A stretch of DNA of 64,000 nt from contig NZ_VWRN01000063.1 of assembly GCF_008632125.1 (NCBI RefSeq), forward strand, positions 1 through 64,000, written 5' to 3'. Position 1 is the first letter of the stretch; every line of letters starts with the position of its first letter. The DNA comes from Cupriavidus cauae. Its GTDB lineage: Bacteria > Pseudomonadota > Gammaproteobacteria > Burkholderiales > Burkholderiaceae. Shown one piece after another: positions 1 to 8,643 of this stretch. A program made the translations under genes and the position numbers. The notes under the pieces are model-generated. The model did no database searches. It was given only the letters and a program-made list of their open reading frames with translations, and was not told the origin of the DNA.

Positions 1-1616
1 CGCGAGGCGGACGGGGCAGGCGCGCCAAGCCCGCCGAAGGCGAGGCGCCGCGCGAGAACGCCGGCAAGCGCCGCGGCCGCGGCAATGCCGGCCCGAATGC
101 AGGCCAGAACGCTGGCCAGAACGCCGGCCAGCAAGCCGGCGCCAGGGCCGAGGGCGCACGGCCGGAGAGCGAGGCCGGCAACAACGGCCAGCCGCGTCCG
201 GGCGGCAAGCGCAAGGGCGGCAAGAACGCGGCCCGGCCCGCCAAGGGCGCCGGCAAGTCTGCCGCGCCGACCGCCGACAAGGGCGGCGCCAGGCCGGCCG
301 CGAAGGGCGACAAGAGCGCCGCGGCCGAGGACCTGTTCCGCTTCGTGATCTCGGGCCAGTACGACGCCGATGGCGGCGCTGCCGGGGCGGCGCGCAAGGC
401 CAAGCCGGTGCGCGAGCTGTCCGCCGAGGACGATGCGCCCAAGCTGCACAAGGTGCTGGCCGAAGGCGGTCTCGGTTCGCGCCGGGAAATGGAAGAACTG
501 ATCCTGCAGGGCCGCGTGTCCGTCAACGGCCTGCCCGCGCATATCGGGCAACGCATCCTGCCGACCGACCAGGTCCGCGTCAACGGCAAGCTGATCCACC
601 GCCGCGTGACCACCAAGCCCCCCCGCGTGCTGCTATACCACAAGCCGTCGGGCGAGATCGTCAGCCAGTCGGATCCGGAAGGCCGCCCGACCGTGTTCGA
701 CAGCCTGCCGCGCCTGAAGACCGCCAAATGGGTGGCCGTGGGCCGGCTGGACTTCAACACCGAAGGCCTGCTGATCTTCACGACATCAGGCGATATCGCC
801 AACCGCTTCATGCATCCGCGCTACGGCGTCGAGCGCGAATACGCGGTGCGCACGCTGGGCGAGCTGGCCGAGGCGGATCGGCAGCGCCTGCTGCACGGCA
901 TCCAGCTCGACGATGGCCAGGCCAACTTCCTGCGCATCGTCGACGGCGGCGGCGAGGGGGTCAACCACTGGTATCACGTGGCGCTGACCGAGGGCCGCAA
1001 CCGCGAGGTGCGCCGCATGTTCGAGGCGGTCGGCCTGACCGTGTCGCGGCTGATCCGTACCCGTTATGGCCAGTTCCTGCTGCCGCGCGGCCTCAAGCGC
1101 GGCCGCTGGCAGGAGCTCGAGCCCGAGGAGGTGCGCGCGATGATGGCCGCGATCGGCCTGAAGGCGCCGGCCAAGCAGGCCGGCGCACCGAAGGGCGCGA
1201 CCAAGGTGGGCGGGCGCAAGCAGCGCGAGCAGGCCGCGATCGAGGGCAAGCCGATGCCGACCGGCATGGATGGCCTGCCGCGCTTCAACAAGGAAGGCGG
1301 CCGCGGCGGCGCCAATCGCGGTCAGCCCGATCCGATGCAGACGTCGATGGGCTATATCACCGCGCCGACGCTGCTGACCTCGCACACGGGCAGGTTCGCG
1401 GCGGGCGTCAGCATGCCGCAGCAACCCGGCATGCGCGGTCCGGCCGGCGGTGGCCGCGGCGGTCCGCGTGGCGGTGCGCGCGGCGCGCAGGGGCAGGGCG
1501 GCCAGGGCCAGGGACGTCCGCAGCGGCGCGGCGGCGAGCCCAACGGCAATGTGATTCCGAAGGCTGGCAAGCCGAGCGGCCCCGGGCGGGGACGCCCGCG
1601 CGGCGGCAAGCGCTGA
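1..1616 (+). CDS. rluB: 23S rRNA pseudouridine(2605) synthase RluB, 5' end outside window
   Basis: The frame is open from base 3, so the start lies upstream of the window; an internal ATG at 345 is not the real start. RluB converts U2605 of 23S rRNA to pseudouridine. The S4 RNA-binding domain begins near base 441 (KLHKVLAEGGLGSR). The catalytic Asp is at 750-752 in the family motif GRLDFNTEGLL. Both ends are extended by low-complexity sequence: an Ala/Gly/Asn/Lys-rich N-terminal part with NAGQ repeats, and a Gly/Arg-rich C-terminal tail (about 1420-1616) resembling RGG-type RNA-binding tails. E. coli RluB is much shorter, and long charged extensions are common in Burkholderiales members. The identification is firm; the role of the tails is inference. 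Confidence 0.93.
   Translation, partial: RGGRGRRAKPAEGEAPRENAGKRRGRGNAGPNAGQNAGQNAGQQAGARAEGARPESEAGNNGQPRPGGKRKGGKNAARPAKGAGKSAAPTADKGGARPAAKGDKSAAAEDLFRFVISGQYDADGGAAGAARKAKPVRELSAEDDAPKLHKVLAEGGLGSRREMEELILQGRVSVNGLPAHIGQRILPTDQVRVNGKLIHRRVTTKPPRVLLYHKPSGEIVSQSDPEGRPTVFDSLPRLKTAKWVAVGRLDFNTEGLLIFTTSGDIANRFMHPRYGVEREYAVRTLGELAEADRQRLLHGIQLDDGQANFLRIVDGGGEGVNHWYHVALTEGRNREVRRMFEAVGLTVSRLIRTRYGQFLLPRGLKRGRWQELEPEEVRAMMAAIGLKAPAKQAGAPKGATKVGGRKQREQAAIEGKPMPTGMDGLPRFNKEGGRGGANRGQPDPMQTSMGYITAPTLLTSHTGRFAAGVSMPQQPGMRGPAGGGRGGPRGGARGAQGQGGQGQGRPQRRGGEPNGNVIPKAGKPSGPGRGRPRGGKR
84..140 (+). repeat. 12-bp in-frame repeat in rluB (NAGQ units)
   Basis: About four and a half copies of a 12-bp unit encode N-A-G-P/Q. 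The period preserves the reading frame. Confidence 0.7.
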
Positions 1617-1688
1617 GGCGCACGCGCGCCCGGCCGCGAGGCGGCACGGGGCGAGGGCGGGCACAATTCGTGCCCCCTTCGCTCGGCT

Positions 1689-1717
1689 TTGCCTTTTGTG
1701 GCCCTAGCGCGTATAAT
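1689..1717 (+). promoter_or_regulatory. Sigma70-type promoter of the rimP-nusA-infB operon
   Basis: TTGCCT (1689-1694), a 17-bp spacer and a perfect TATAAT (1712-1717) precede the rimP leader. The predicted start is near 1724, giving a leader of about 187 nt. Confidence 0.75.
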
Positions 1718-1736
1718 GCGAGTCTATTCAAAAAGT

Positions 1737-1785
1737 CATCCTCCAGGGGATGGGCGAATGATGGGCGTTCCGCCCATTTTTTTTT
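1737..1785 (+). promoter_or_regulatory. Probable transcription attenuator in the rimP leader
   Basis: An intrinsic terminator (ATGGGCG at 1761-1767, CGCCCAT at 1771-1777, T run 1777-1785) lies only about 40-60 nt after the predicted start and about 125 nt before rimP. The 5' arm GATGGGCG occurs twice (1749-1756 and 1760-1767), so either copy could pair with CGCCCAT. The upstream copy can also form a different hairpin with CATCC at 1737-1741. That mutually exclusive arrangement is typical of attenuators. The remaining 1617-1910 spacer shows no gene. Confidence 0.6.
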
Positions 1786-1910
1786 GGTTCGTCCGATCGT
1801 CCGAACACGCGGAAAATCGCGATGTGGGGCTCCGCCGGAGATGACGGCAGGCAGCCGGCCATTCGCCGCGGCCTTGCCCGGTAGTTTGATGGCCATTTTT
1901 CGGAACGACA

Positions 1911-2399
1911 GTGCATCTGGCAGATTTGATCGAAACCACACTGACCGGCATGGGGTATGAGCTGGTCGAACTTGAACGCGCCCCAGGCGGGTTGCTGCGC
2001 GTCTATATCGATCAACCTGACACCGGCATTGCCATCGAGGATTGCGAGAAGGTCAGCCGCCAGCTGACCCACGTGCTGACCGTCGAGAACGTCGATTACG
2101 AACGGCTCGAGGTCTCCTCTCCGGGACTGGATCGTCCGCTTAAGAAACTGGCCGACTATGTTCGCTTTGCCGGCGAGGAGGCGCGCGTGACGCTGCGCCT
2201 GCCGATCGACGGCCGCAAGAACTTCGTCGGCATCCTGCAGCCGCCCACCGGGGAGCCCGGCGCCGAGAAGATCGGCCTGGAATTCGAGGGCAAGGATGGC
2301 CCCGCGCTGCTGGAATTTACCGTATCCGATGTCGACAAGGCGCGCCTGGTGCCGGTAATCGACTTCAAAGGAAATCAGAGAAAAGGGAACAAGCAATGA
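1911..2399 (+). CDS. rimP: Ribosome maturation factor RimP
   Basis: This 162-residue protein is needed for late 30S subunit assembly. It starts at GTG 1911, which gives the N-terminus typical of this group (MHLADLIETTLTGMGYEL). The family core DCEKVSRQ...YERLEVSSPGLDRPL is present and marks the conserved N-terminal domain, followed by the Sm-like C-terminal domain. The stop overlaps the nusA start (ATGA at 2396-2399), so the two are translationally coupled. It is the first gene of the conserved rimP-nusA-infB-rbfA-truB translation cluster. Confidence 0.95.
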   Translation: MHLADLIETTLTGMGYELVELERAPGGLLRVYIDQPDTGIAIEDCEKVSRQLTHVLTVENVDYERLEVSSPGLDRPLKKLADYVRFAGEEARVTLRLPIDGRKNFVGILQPPTGEPGAEKIGLEFEGKDGPALLEFTVSDVDKARLVPVIDFKGNQRKGNKQ

Positions 2400-3871
2400 G
2401 CCGCGAAGTTCTGTTGCTCGTCGATGCGCTTGCGCGCGAGAAGAACGTCGACAAGGATGTGGTATTCGGTGCGCTCGAAGCGGCTCTCGCTTCGGCCACC
2501 AAGAAGCGTTTCGAGGAAGACGTCGATATCCGTGTGCACATCGATCGGGAATCCGGCGAGCACGAGACTTTCCGCCGCTGGCTGGTGGTGCCCGACGAGC
2601 AGGGCCTGCAGGAGCCGGACAAGCAGATCCTGCTGTTTGAAGCCCGCGAGCAGGACCCCAATATGGAACTCGGCGATTTCGTCGAGGAACAGATCGAGTC
2701 GGTCGAGTTCGGCCGCATCGGCGCGCAGGCCGCCAAGCAGGTGATCCTGCAGAAGATCCGCGACGCCGAGCGCGAGCAGATCCTGAACGATTACCTGGAA
2801 CGCGGCGAGAAGATCATGACCGGCACGGTCAAGCGCGCCGACAAGAAGGGCCTGATCGTCGAGTCCGGCCGCGTCGAGGCGTTGCTGGGCCGCGACCAGA
2901 TCATTCCGAAGGAAAATCTGCGTACCGGCGACCGCGTTCGAGCGTATATCCTGAATGTGGACCGCACCGCGCGCGGCCCGCAGATCGAGCTGTCGCGCAC
3001 CTCGCCGCAGTTCCTGATCAAGCTCTTCGAGAACGAAGTGCCCGAGATGGAACAGGGCCTGCTGGAGATCAAGGCGGCCGCCCGCGACCCGGGCGTGCGC
3101 GCGAAGATCGCGGTGGTGGCGCACGACAAGCGCATCGATCCGATCGGCACCTGCGTCGGCGTGCGCGGTACCCGCGTCACCGCGGTGCGCAACGAGATCG
3201 GCGGCGAAGCGGTCGACATCGTGCTGTGGTCGGAAGACCCGGCGCAGTTCGTGATCGGCGCGCTGGCGCCCGCGCAAGTGCAGTCGATCGTCGTCGATGA
3301 AGAGAAGCACAGCATGGATGTCGTGGTCGACGAGGAAAACCTCGCCGTCGCGATCGGCCGCAGCGGACAGAACGTGCGCCTGGCGTCCGAACTGACCGGC
3401 TGGCAGATCAACATCATGACGCAGGAAGAATCGGCGCAGAAGCAGGCCGAGGAAAGCGAAGTGGTGCGGCGCCTGTTCATGTCCAAGCTGGACGTGGACC
3501 AGGAAGTGGCCGACATCCTGATCGAGGAAGGCTTCTCCTCGCTCGAGGAAGTCGCCTACGTGCCGATCAGCGAGATGATGGAGATCGAGGCCTTCGACGA
3601 GGACACCGTCAACGAGCTGCGCAATCGCGCCCGCGATGCGCTGCTGACGATGGAGCTGGCCCGCGAAGAGAAGGTCGAGTCGGTGTCGCAGGATCTGCGC
3701 TCGCTGGACGGCCTGACGCCGGAGCTGATCGGCAAGCTCGCCGAAGGCGATATCCACACGCGTGACGACCTTGCCGAACTGGCGGTCGACGAACTGGTCG
3801 AGATGACCGGGGTCAGCGAAGAAGAAGCCAAAGCGCTGATCATGAAAGCACGGGAACACTGGTTCAACTGA
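2396..3871 (+). CDS. nusA: Transcription termination/antitermination factor NusA
   Basis: NusA binds RNA polymerase and modulates pausing, termination and rRNA antitermination. At 491 residues it has the long proteobacterial form. An RNAP-binding N-terminal domain (about 1-125) is followed by an S1 domain (about 133-198, KIMTGTVKRADKKGLIVE) and two KH domains (about 230-345). KH1 carries IGTCVGVRGTRV and KH2 carries LAVAIGRSGQNVRLA. Two helical acidic repeats end the protein (about 365-490). The start overlaps the rimP stop. Confidence 0.97.
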   Translation: MSREVLLLVDALAREKNVDKDVVFGALEAALASATKKRFEEDVDIRVHIDRESGEHETFRRWLVVPDEQGLQEPDKQILLFEAREQDPNMELGDFVEEQIESVEFGRIGAQAAKQVILQKIRDAEREQILNDYLERGEKIMTGTVKRADKKGLIVESGRVEALLGRDQIIPKENLRTGDRVRAYILNVDRTARGPQIELSRTSPQFLIKLFENEVPEMEQGLLEIKAAARDPGVRAKIAVVAHDKRIDPIGTCVGVRGTRVTAVRNEIGGEAVDIVLWSEDPAQFVIGALAPAQVQSIVVDEEKHSMDVVVDEENLAVAIGRSGQNVRLASELTGWQINIMTQEESAQKQAEESEVVRRLFMSKLDVDQEVADILIEEGFSSLEEVAYVPISEMMEIEAFDEDTVNELRNRARDALLTMELAREEKVESVSQDLRSLDGLTPELIGKLAEGDIHTRDDLAELAVDELVEMTGVSEEEAKALIMKAREHWFN

Positions 3872-3946
3872 GGGACACGTTCGCATAGAGCGCGCTTTCC
3901 GCACAAGACTGTCCCGACGTAGAAACCGAGCATTGAAAGGGTTTGA

Positions 3947-6823
3947 ATGGCAAGCACAACAGTTGCCCAACTGGCCGCAGAACTGAGTCGCAGCGCAGCT
4001 GCCCTGCTGGAACAATTGCAGGCAGCTGGGGTGGGCAAGTCCAAGCCTGAGGACGTGGTCACCGAGACCGACAAGGCCAGGTTGCTGGACTACCTGAAGC
4101 GTTCGCACGGTCAGGCCGATGACGGCTCGCGCAAGAAGATCACGCTGACCAAGCGCGAAACCTCGGAGATCCGCCAGGCGGATGCGACCGGGAAGACGCG
4201 CACGGTGCAGGTCGAGGTGCGCAAGAAGCGCGTGCTGATCAAGCGCGACGAGTCGCCCGCCGATGGCGCGGCCGACGGCCAGGAAGTTTCCGAGCCGGTG
4301 GTCGACCAGGCCGAGCTGGCGCGCCGCGCCGAAGAGGAACGCCGCCAGGCCGAATTGCTGGCGCGCCAGGAAGCCGAGCTGAAGGCCCGCCAGGAGGCGG
4401 CCGAACGCGAGGAGGCCGAGCGCCGCGCACGCCAGGAAGCGCTGGAGGCAGAGGAACGCCGCCAGGCCGAGCTGGCCGCCCGCAAGGCCGAGGAAGAGGC
4501 CGCGGCAACGCGCGCCGCGAGCGAGGCCAACGAGGATTCGGATCGCAAGAAGGCCGAGGACGACAAGACGCGCCTGGCGGCCGAACGCGCCGCCGCGCAG
4601 AAGGCCGCCGACGATGCCAAGGCCGCCGCCGACAAGGTGCGCGCCGAGCAGGATGCGGCCCGCAAGCGCCGCGAGGCCGCCGAGGCCGAGGCCCGCGCGA
4701 TCCAGCAGATGCTCAATGCGCCGGCGCGCGTGCTGAAGGCACCGTCCGAGCGCAAGGCCGAGGAAAAGAAGGCCGAGCAGAGCGGCACGCTGCACAAGCC
4801 GGTCAAGCCGGCCGGCACGGTCGAGGCCAAGAAGGACGAGAAGAAGCCCGCGGTGGCTACCACGACGGTCGACAAGAAGACCGGCAAGGTGGTCAAGGGC
4901 TCCTCGACCTGGCAGGACGAAGGTTCGCGCAAGAAGGGCGGTGGCCTGAAGACCCGCGGCGATTCGTCGGGCGGTGTCGGCGGCTGGCGCGGCGGCCCGC
5001 GTGGCCGTGGCGGCAAGCATCAGCAGGACGATCGCAGCGGCTTCCAGGCCCCGATGGAGCCGGTGGTGCGCGAGGTCCATGTGCCCGAGACCATCTCGGT
5101 CGCGGACCTGGCCCACAAGATGGCCGTCAAGGCCTCCGAGGTCATCAAGCAGATGATGAAGCTCGGCCAGATGGTGACCATCAACCAGGTGCTGGACCAG
5201 GAGACCGCGATGATCGTGGTCGAGGAAATGGGCCACAAGGCGCTGGCGGCCAAGCTGGACGATCCGGAAGCGCTGCTGATCGAAGGCGGCGAGGACCAGT
5301 CGGACGCCGAGCAGCTGCCGCGTCCGCCGGTCGTCACCGTGATGGGTCACGTCGACCACGGCAAGACCTCGCTGCTGGACTACATCCGCCGCACCAAGGT
5401 CGCGGCCGGCGAAGCGGGCGGCATTACGCAGCATATCGGTGCCTACCATGTGGAAACCGACCGCGGCGTGATCACCTTCCTCGATACGCCGGGCCACGAG
5501 GCCTTCACGGCGATGCGTGCGCGCGGTGCCAAGGCGACCGATATCGTGATCCTGGTGGTGGCCGCCGATGACGGCGTGATGCCGCAGACAAAGGAGGCGA
5601 TCGCCCACGCCAAGGCGGCCGGCGTGCCGATCGTGGTGGCGATCAACAAGGTCGACAAGCCCGAAGCCAACCCGGACCGCGTCAAGCAGGAACTGGTGGC
5701 CGAGCAGGTCGTGCCGGAAGAGTACGGCGGCGATTCGCCGTTCGTGCCGGTGTCGGCCAAGACCGGCCAGGGCGTCGAAGAGCTGCTGGAACAGGTGTCG
5801 CTGCAGGCCGAAATCCTGGAGCTGAAGGCACCGGTGGACGCGCCGGCCAAGGGCCTGGTCGTCGAAGCGCAGCTGGACAAGGGCAAGGGCCCGGTGGCGA
5901 CCGTGCTGGTCAGCAGCGGCACGCTCAAGCGCGGCGACGTCGTGCTGGCGGGCAGCGCCTACGGCCGTGTCCGCGCGATGCTCGACGAGAACGGCAAGCC
6001 GACCAAGGAAGCCGGCCCCTCGATTCCGGTCGAGATCCAGGGCCTGTCCGAAGTGCCGGCGGCCGGCGAGGAAGTGCTGGTGCTGCCCGACGAGCGCAAG
6101 GCGCGCGAAATCGCGCTGTTCCGCCAGGGCAAGTTCCGCGACGTCAAGCTGGCCAAGCAGCAGGCGGCCAAGCTCGAGACCATGCTGGAACAGATGACGG
6201 AAGGCGAAGTGCAGACACTGCCGCTGATCGTCAAGGCCGACGTGCAGGGTTCGCAGGAAGCGCTGGTGCAATCGCTGCAGAAGCTGTCGACCGACGAAGT
6301 GCGCGTGCAGATCGTGCACGGCGCGGTGGGCGGCATCACGGAGTCCGACGTCAACCTGGCCACGGCCTCGAAGGCGGTCATCATCGGCTTCAACGTGCGT
6401 GCCGACGCCGGTGCGCGCAAGCTGGCCGAGAACAACGGCATCGACATCCGCTACTACAACATCATTTACGATGCGGTAGACGAGATCAAGGCGGCGATGT
6501 CGGGCATGCTGGCGCCGGAGAAGCGCGAAGTGACGATCGGCCAGGTCGAGGTGCGCCAGGTGTTCCGCGTGCCGAAGATCGGCGCGGTGGCCGGCTGTAT
6601 GGTCACCGACGGTCTGGTCAAGCGGGGCGCCTTCGTGCGCGTGCTGCGCAACAACGTCGTGGTGTTCTCGGGCGAGCTCGATTCGCTCAAGCGCTTCAAG
6701 GACGATGTCAAGGAAGTCAAGCAGGGCTTCGAGTGCGGTCTGTCGATCAAGAACTTCAACGACGTTCAGGAAGGCGACCAGCTCGAAGTGTATGAAATCA
6801 CCGAGGTCGCGCGCACGCTGTAA
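3947..6823 (+). CDS. infB: Translation initiation factor IF-2
   Basis: IF-2 is the GTPase that places initiator tRNA on the 30S subunit and promotes subunit joining. ATG 3947 follows GAAAGG. The 958 residues begin with an IF2_N module (about 1-50), then about 300 residues of highly charged Ala/Glu/Arg/Lys sequence (predicted long helix), a Gly/Arg patch and a second IF2_N module (about 385-435). The G domain (about 460-630) shows GHVDHGKTS (near 467), DTPGHEAF (near 512) and NKVD (near 567). Domains II, III and IV follow. The 75-nt gap after nusA is consistent with one operon. Confidence 0.97.
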   Translation: MASTTVAQLAAELSRSAAALLEQLQAAGVGKSKPEDVVTETDKARLLDYLKRSHGQADDGSRKKITLTKRETSEIRQADATGKTRTVQVEVRKKRVLIKRDESPADGAADGQEVSEPVVDQAELARRAEEERRQAELLARQEAELKARQEAAEREEAERRARQEALEAEERRQAELAARKAEEEAAATRAASEANEDSDRKKAEDDKTRLAAERAAAQKAADDAKAAADKVRAEQDAARKRREAAEAEARAIQQMLNAPARVLKAPSERKAEEKKAEQSGTLHKPVKPAGTVEAKKDEKKPAVATTTVDKKTGKVVKGSSTWQDEGSRKKGGGLKTRGDSSGGVGGWRGGPRGRGGKHQQDDRSGFQAPMEPVVREVHVPETISVADLAHKMAVKASEVIKQMMKLGQMVTINQVLDQETAMIVVEEMGHKALAAKLDDPEALLIEGGEDQSDAEQLPRPPVVTVMGHVDHGKTSLLDYIRRTKVAAGEAGGITQHIGAYHVETDRGVITFLDTPGHEAFTAMRARGAKATDIVILVVAADDGVMPQTKEAIAHAKAAGVPIVVAINKVDKPEANPDRVKQELVAEQVVPEEYGGDSPFVPVSAKTGQGVEELLEQVSLQAEILELKAPVDAPAKGLVVEAQLDKGKGPVATVLVSSGTLKRGDVVLAGSAYGRVRAMLDENGKPTKEAGPSIPVEIQGLSEVPAAGEEVLVLPDERKAREIALFRQGKFRDVKLAKQQAAKLETMLEQMTEGEVQTLPLIVKADVQGSQEALVQSLQKLSTDEVRVQIVHGAVGGITESDVNLATASKAVIIGFNVRADAGARKLAENNGIDIRYYNIIYDAVDEIKAAMSGMLAPEKREVTIGQVEVRQVFRVPKIGAVAGCMVTDGLVKRGAFVRVLRNNVVVFSGELDSLKRFKDDVKEVKQGFECGLSIKNFNDVQEGDQLEVYEITEVARTL

Positions 6824-6930
6824 GGCGGCGCGCCGCGGCGGCGAACCTTCACCGGTTTGCCGCCGCCGGCCCATCCACGCCGTCGGACCCATCGCCTTCG
6901 CTGGCGACGCCGCTGGCAAAGTCGTATCGC

Positions 6931-7299
6931 ATGGCCAAAAAAGGCAATATCTCTTCCCGTAATCTGCGCCTGTCCGATCAGATCCAGAAGGATCTGGCCG
7001 AGATGATCCAGCGCGAGCTGCGCGACCCGCGCCTGGGCCTGGTGACGCTGCAGTCGGTGGCGCTGACTCCGGACTACGCGCACGCCAAGGTCCACTTCAC
7101 GGTGCTGGGCGCCGAACCGGCCGATGCCGAGGCGATCCTCAACGAGAAGGCCGGCTACCTCCATTCGCTGCTGTTCAAGCGGCTCCATATCCATACCGTG
7201 CCGACGCTGCGCTTCGTGCACGATACCTCGGTCGAACATGCGATCGAGATGTCGAAGCTGATCGACCAGGCCAACGCCACACGGGCCAAGGACGAGTAA
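6931..7299 (+). CDS. rbfA: 30S ribosome-binding factor RbfA
   Basis: RbfA is a small KH-fold protein that binds immature 30S subunits and aids 16S 5'-end processing and cold adaptation. The 122-residue length is normal. Family features include the N-terminal RNLRLSDQIQKDLAEMIQ and the LRDPRLGLVTLQSVALTPDYAHAKV region. It follows infB by 107 nt in the usual order. Confidence 0.95.
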   Translation: MAKKGNISSRNLRLSDQIQKDLAEMIQRELRDPRLGLVTLQSVALTPDYAHAKVHFTVLGAEPADAEAILNEKAGYLHSLLFKRLHIHTVPTLRFVHDTSVEHAIEMSKLIDQANATRAKDE

Positions 7300-7360
7300 G
7301 TCCGTGGCGCCGGCGCGTCCTGCGTCGTCGCCTCTCCCGAGCCGCGCAGCCGGGTGGCAC

Positions 7361-7394
7361 GCCGATATGGCAGGCGCGCCGATATGGCAAGCGC
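7361..7394 (+). repeat. 17-bp direct repeat pair between rbfA and truB
   Basis: Two adjacent copies of GCCGATATGGCAGGCGC differ at one base. No function is visible; the 7300-7448 spacer has no other feature. Confidence 0.6.
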
Positions 7395-7448
7395 ATTGCC
7401 GCCACCGCTTCCACCGCTCTCGCCGCCGCTCCTGCCGTTTCATTCCCC

Positions 7449-8420
7449 ATGACCGATTCCACCGCTCCACGTCCGCCTCGGCTGCCGCGCCGCGACGTGC
7501 ATGGCGTGCTGCTGCTCGACAAGCCGCTCGGGCTGTCGTCCAACGATGCGCTGATCCGCGCCAAGCGGCTGCTGCGCGCGAACAAGGCCGGCCATACCGG
7601 CACGCTCGATCCGCTGGCGACCGGGCTGCTGCCGCTGTGCTTCGGCGAGGCGACCAAGTTTTCGCAGGATCTGCTCGATGCCGACAAGACCTATGAGGCA
7701 ACGGTGCGACTGGGGCAGCGCACCTCGACCGGCGATGCCGAAGGCGAGGTGATCGCCGAACGTCCGGTCAGCTGCGATGCCGCGGCGCTGAACCAGGCGC
7801 TGGTGCGTTTCGTCGGCCCGATCGAGCAGGTGCCGCCGATGCATTCGGCGCTGAAGAAGGATGGCCGGCCGCTGTACGAATACGCGCGCGCGGGCCAGAC
7901 GGTCGAGCGCGCGGCGCGCAGCGTGACGATCCACGAGATCGCCTTGCTGAGCTGCGAACTGCCCGGGGCGCCCGTGTTCGCGATGCGCGTGACCTGCAGC
8001 AAGGGGACGTACATCCGGACGCTGGCCGAGGACATTGGCGAGGCGCTGGGCTGTGGCGCGCATCTGACCGCGCTGCGGCGCACCGCGGTCGGCGATCTGA
8101 CGCTGGACGGCGCGGTCACGCTGGAGCAGCTCGGCGAGCAGGACGACGCGGCGCGTCCGGCCCTGCTGGCGCCGGTGGACGCGCTGCTGCAGCGCTGCGC
8201 GCCGGTGACGCTCGACGCCGCGGCGACGCAGCGCTTCCTGCAGGGCCAACGCATCGCCGGACGCGATCTGCCTGCGGCGGTATTCAAAGGTGCGGGATTG
8301 CGTGAAGACGCGCTGGCGCGCGTCTATGGCGGCGAGCCGGCGCGGCTGCTGGGCGTGGCCAGATGGCGCGAGGGTGCGCTGCGGCCGGAGCGGTTGGTGC
8401 GGTTGAACGCGCCCGACTGA
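7449..8420 (+). CDS. truB: tRNA pseudouridine(55) synthase TruB
   Basis: TruB makes the universal pseudouridine 55 in the T loop of tRNAs. The 323 residues carry the catalytic motif GHTGTLDPLATGLLP with the nucleophilic Asp at residue 54. The downstream conserved KTYEATVRLGQRTSTGDAEG and KGTYIRTLAEDIGEALG blocks and a small C-terminal PUA-like region are also present. It closes the rimP-truB cluster and runs convergently toward the efflux operon, separated by inverted repeats. Confidence 0.96.
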   Translation: MTDSTAPRPPRLPRRDVHGVLLLDKPLGLSSNDALIRAKRLLRANKAGHTGTLDPLATGLLPLCFGEATKFSQDLLDADKTYEATVRLGQRTSTGDAEGEVIAERPVSCDAAALNQALVRFVGPIEQVPPMHSALKKDGRPLYEYARAGQTVERAARSVTIHEIALLSCELPGAPVFAMRVTCSKGTYIRTLAEDIGEALGCGAHLTALRRTAVGDLTLDGAVTLEQLGEQDDAARPALLAPVDALLQRCAPVTLDAAATQRFLQGQRIAGRDLPAAVFKGAGLREDALARVYGGEPARLLGVARWREGALRPERLVRLNAPD

Positions 8421-8447
8421 CGACCGCCCGGGATTCCCTCTGCCCGA

Positions 8448-8558
8448 CCCTCTCCCGCGCGCGGGAGAGGGGGAACACCTGGAGAGGAGGGGACGCAGCA
8501 GGTTTGCGCCCCTCTCCCGCATGCGGGAGAGGGGCGGGAGAGGGGCGGGGGAGAGGGC
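8448..8558. terminator. REP-like palindromes / bidirectional terminator between truB and emrB
   Basis: A perfect 24-nt palindrome (8448-8471, arm CCCTCTCCCGCG) and a perfect 30-nt palindrome (8507-8536, arm CGCCCCTCTCCCGCA) share the core CCCTCTCCCGC. Two further copies of the G-rich arm follow (8536-8558). They sit between converging genes and lack T tracts, so they probably act as REP-type elements or strong RNA-end structures. Confidence 0.65.
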
Positions 8559-8610
8559 ATGCAGCGGTCGCCGTTCTGCCGAGCCTGAGCGCCCGATCAA
8601 CGCCTCATCG

Positions 8611-8643
8611 ATGCGCCCTCAGTGCGCCCTCAGTGCGCCCTCA
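8611..8643 (+). repeat. 11-bp tandem repeat at the emrB stop
   Basis: Three copies of an 11-bp unit (ATGCGCCCTCA-like) end at the emrB stop codon. The period is not a multiple of three and the array lies outside the coding part. Confidence 0.65.

Noticed and set aside
2375..6919. A 1514-codon open frame on the minus strand opposite nusA and infB
   Set aside because: It is the antisense shadow of two certain genes. The product is His/Arg/Leu-rich, as expected from high-GC third-position bias, and matches no fold.
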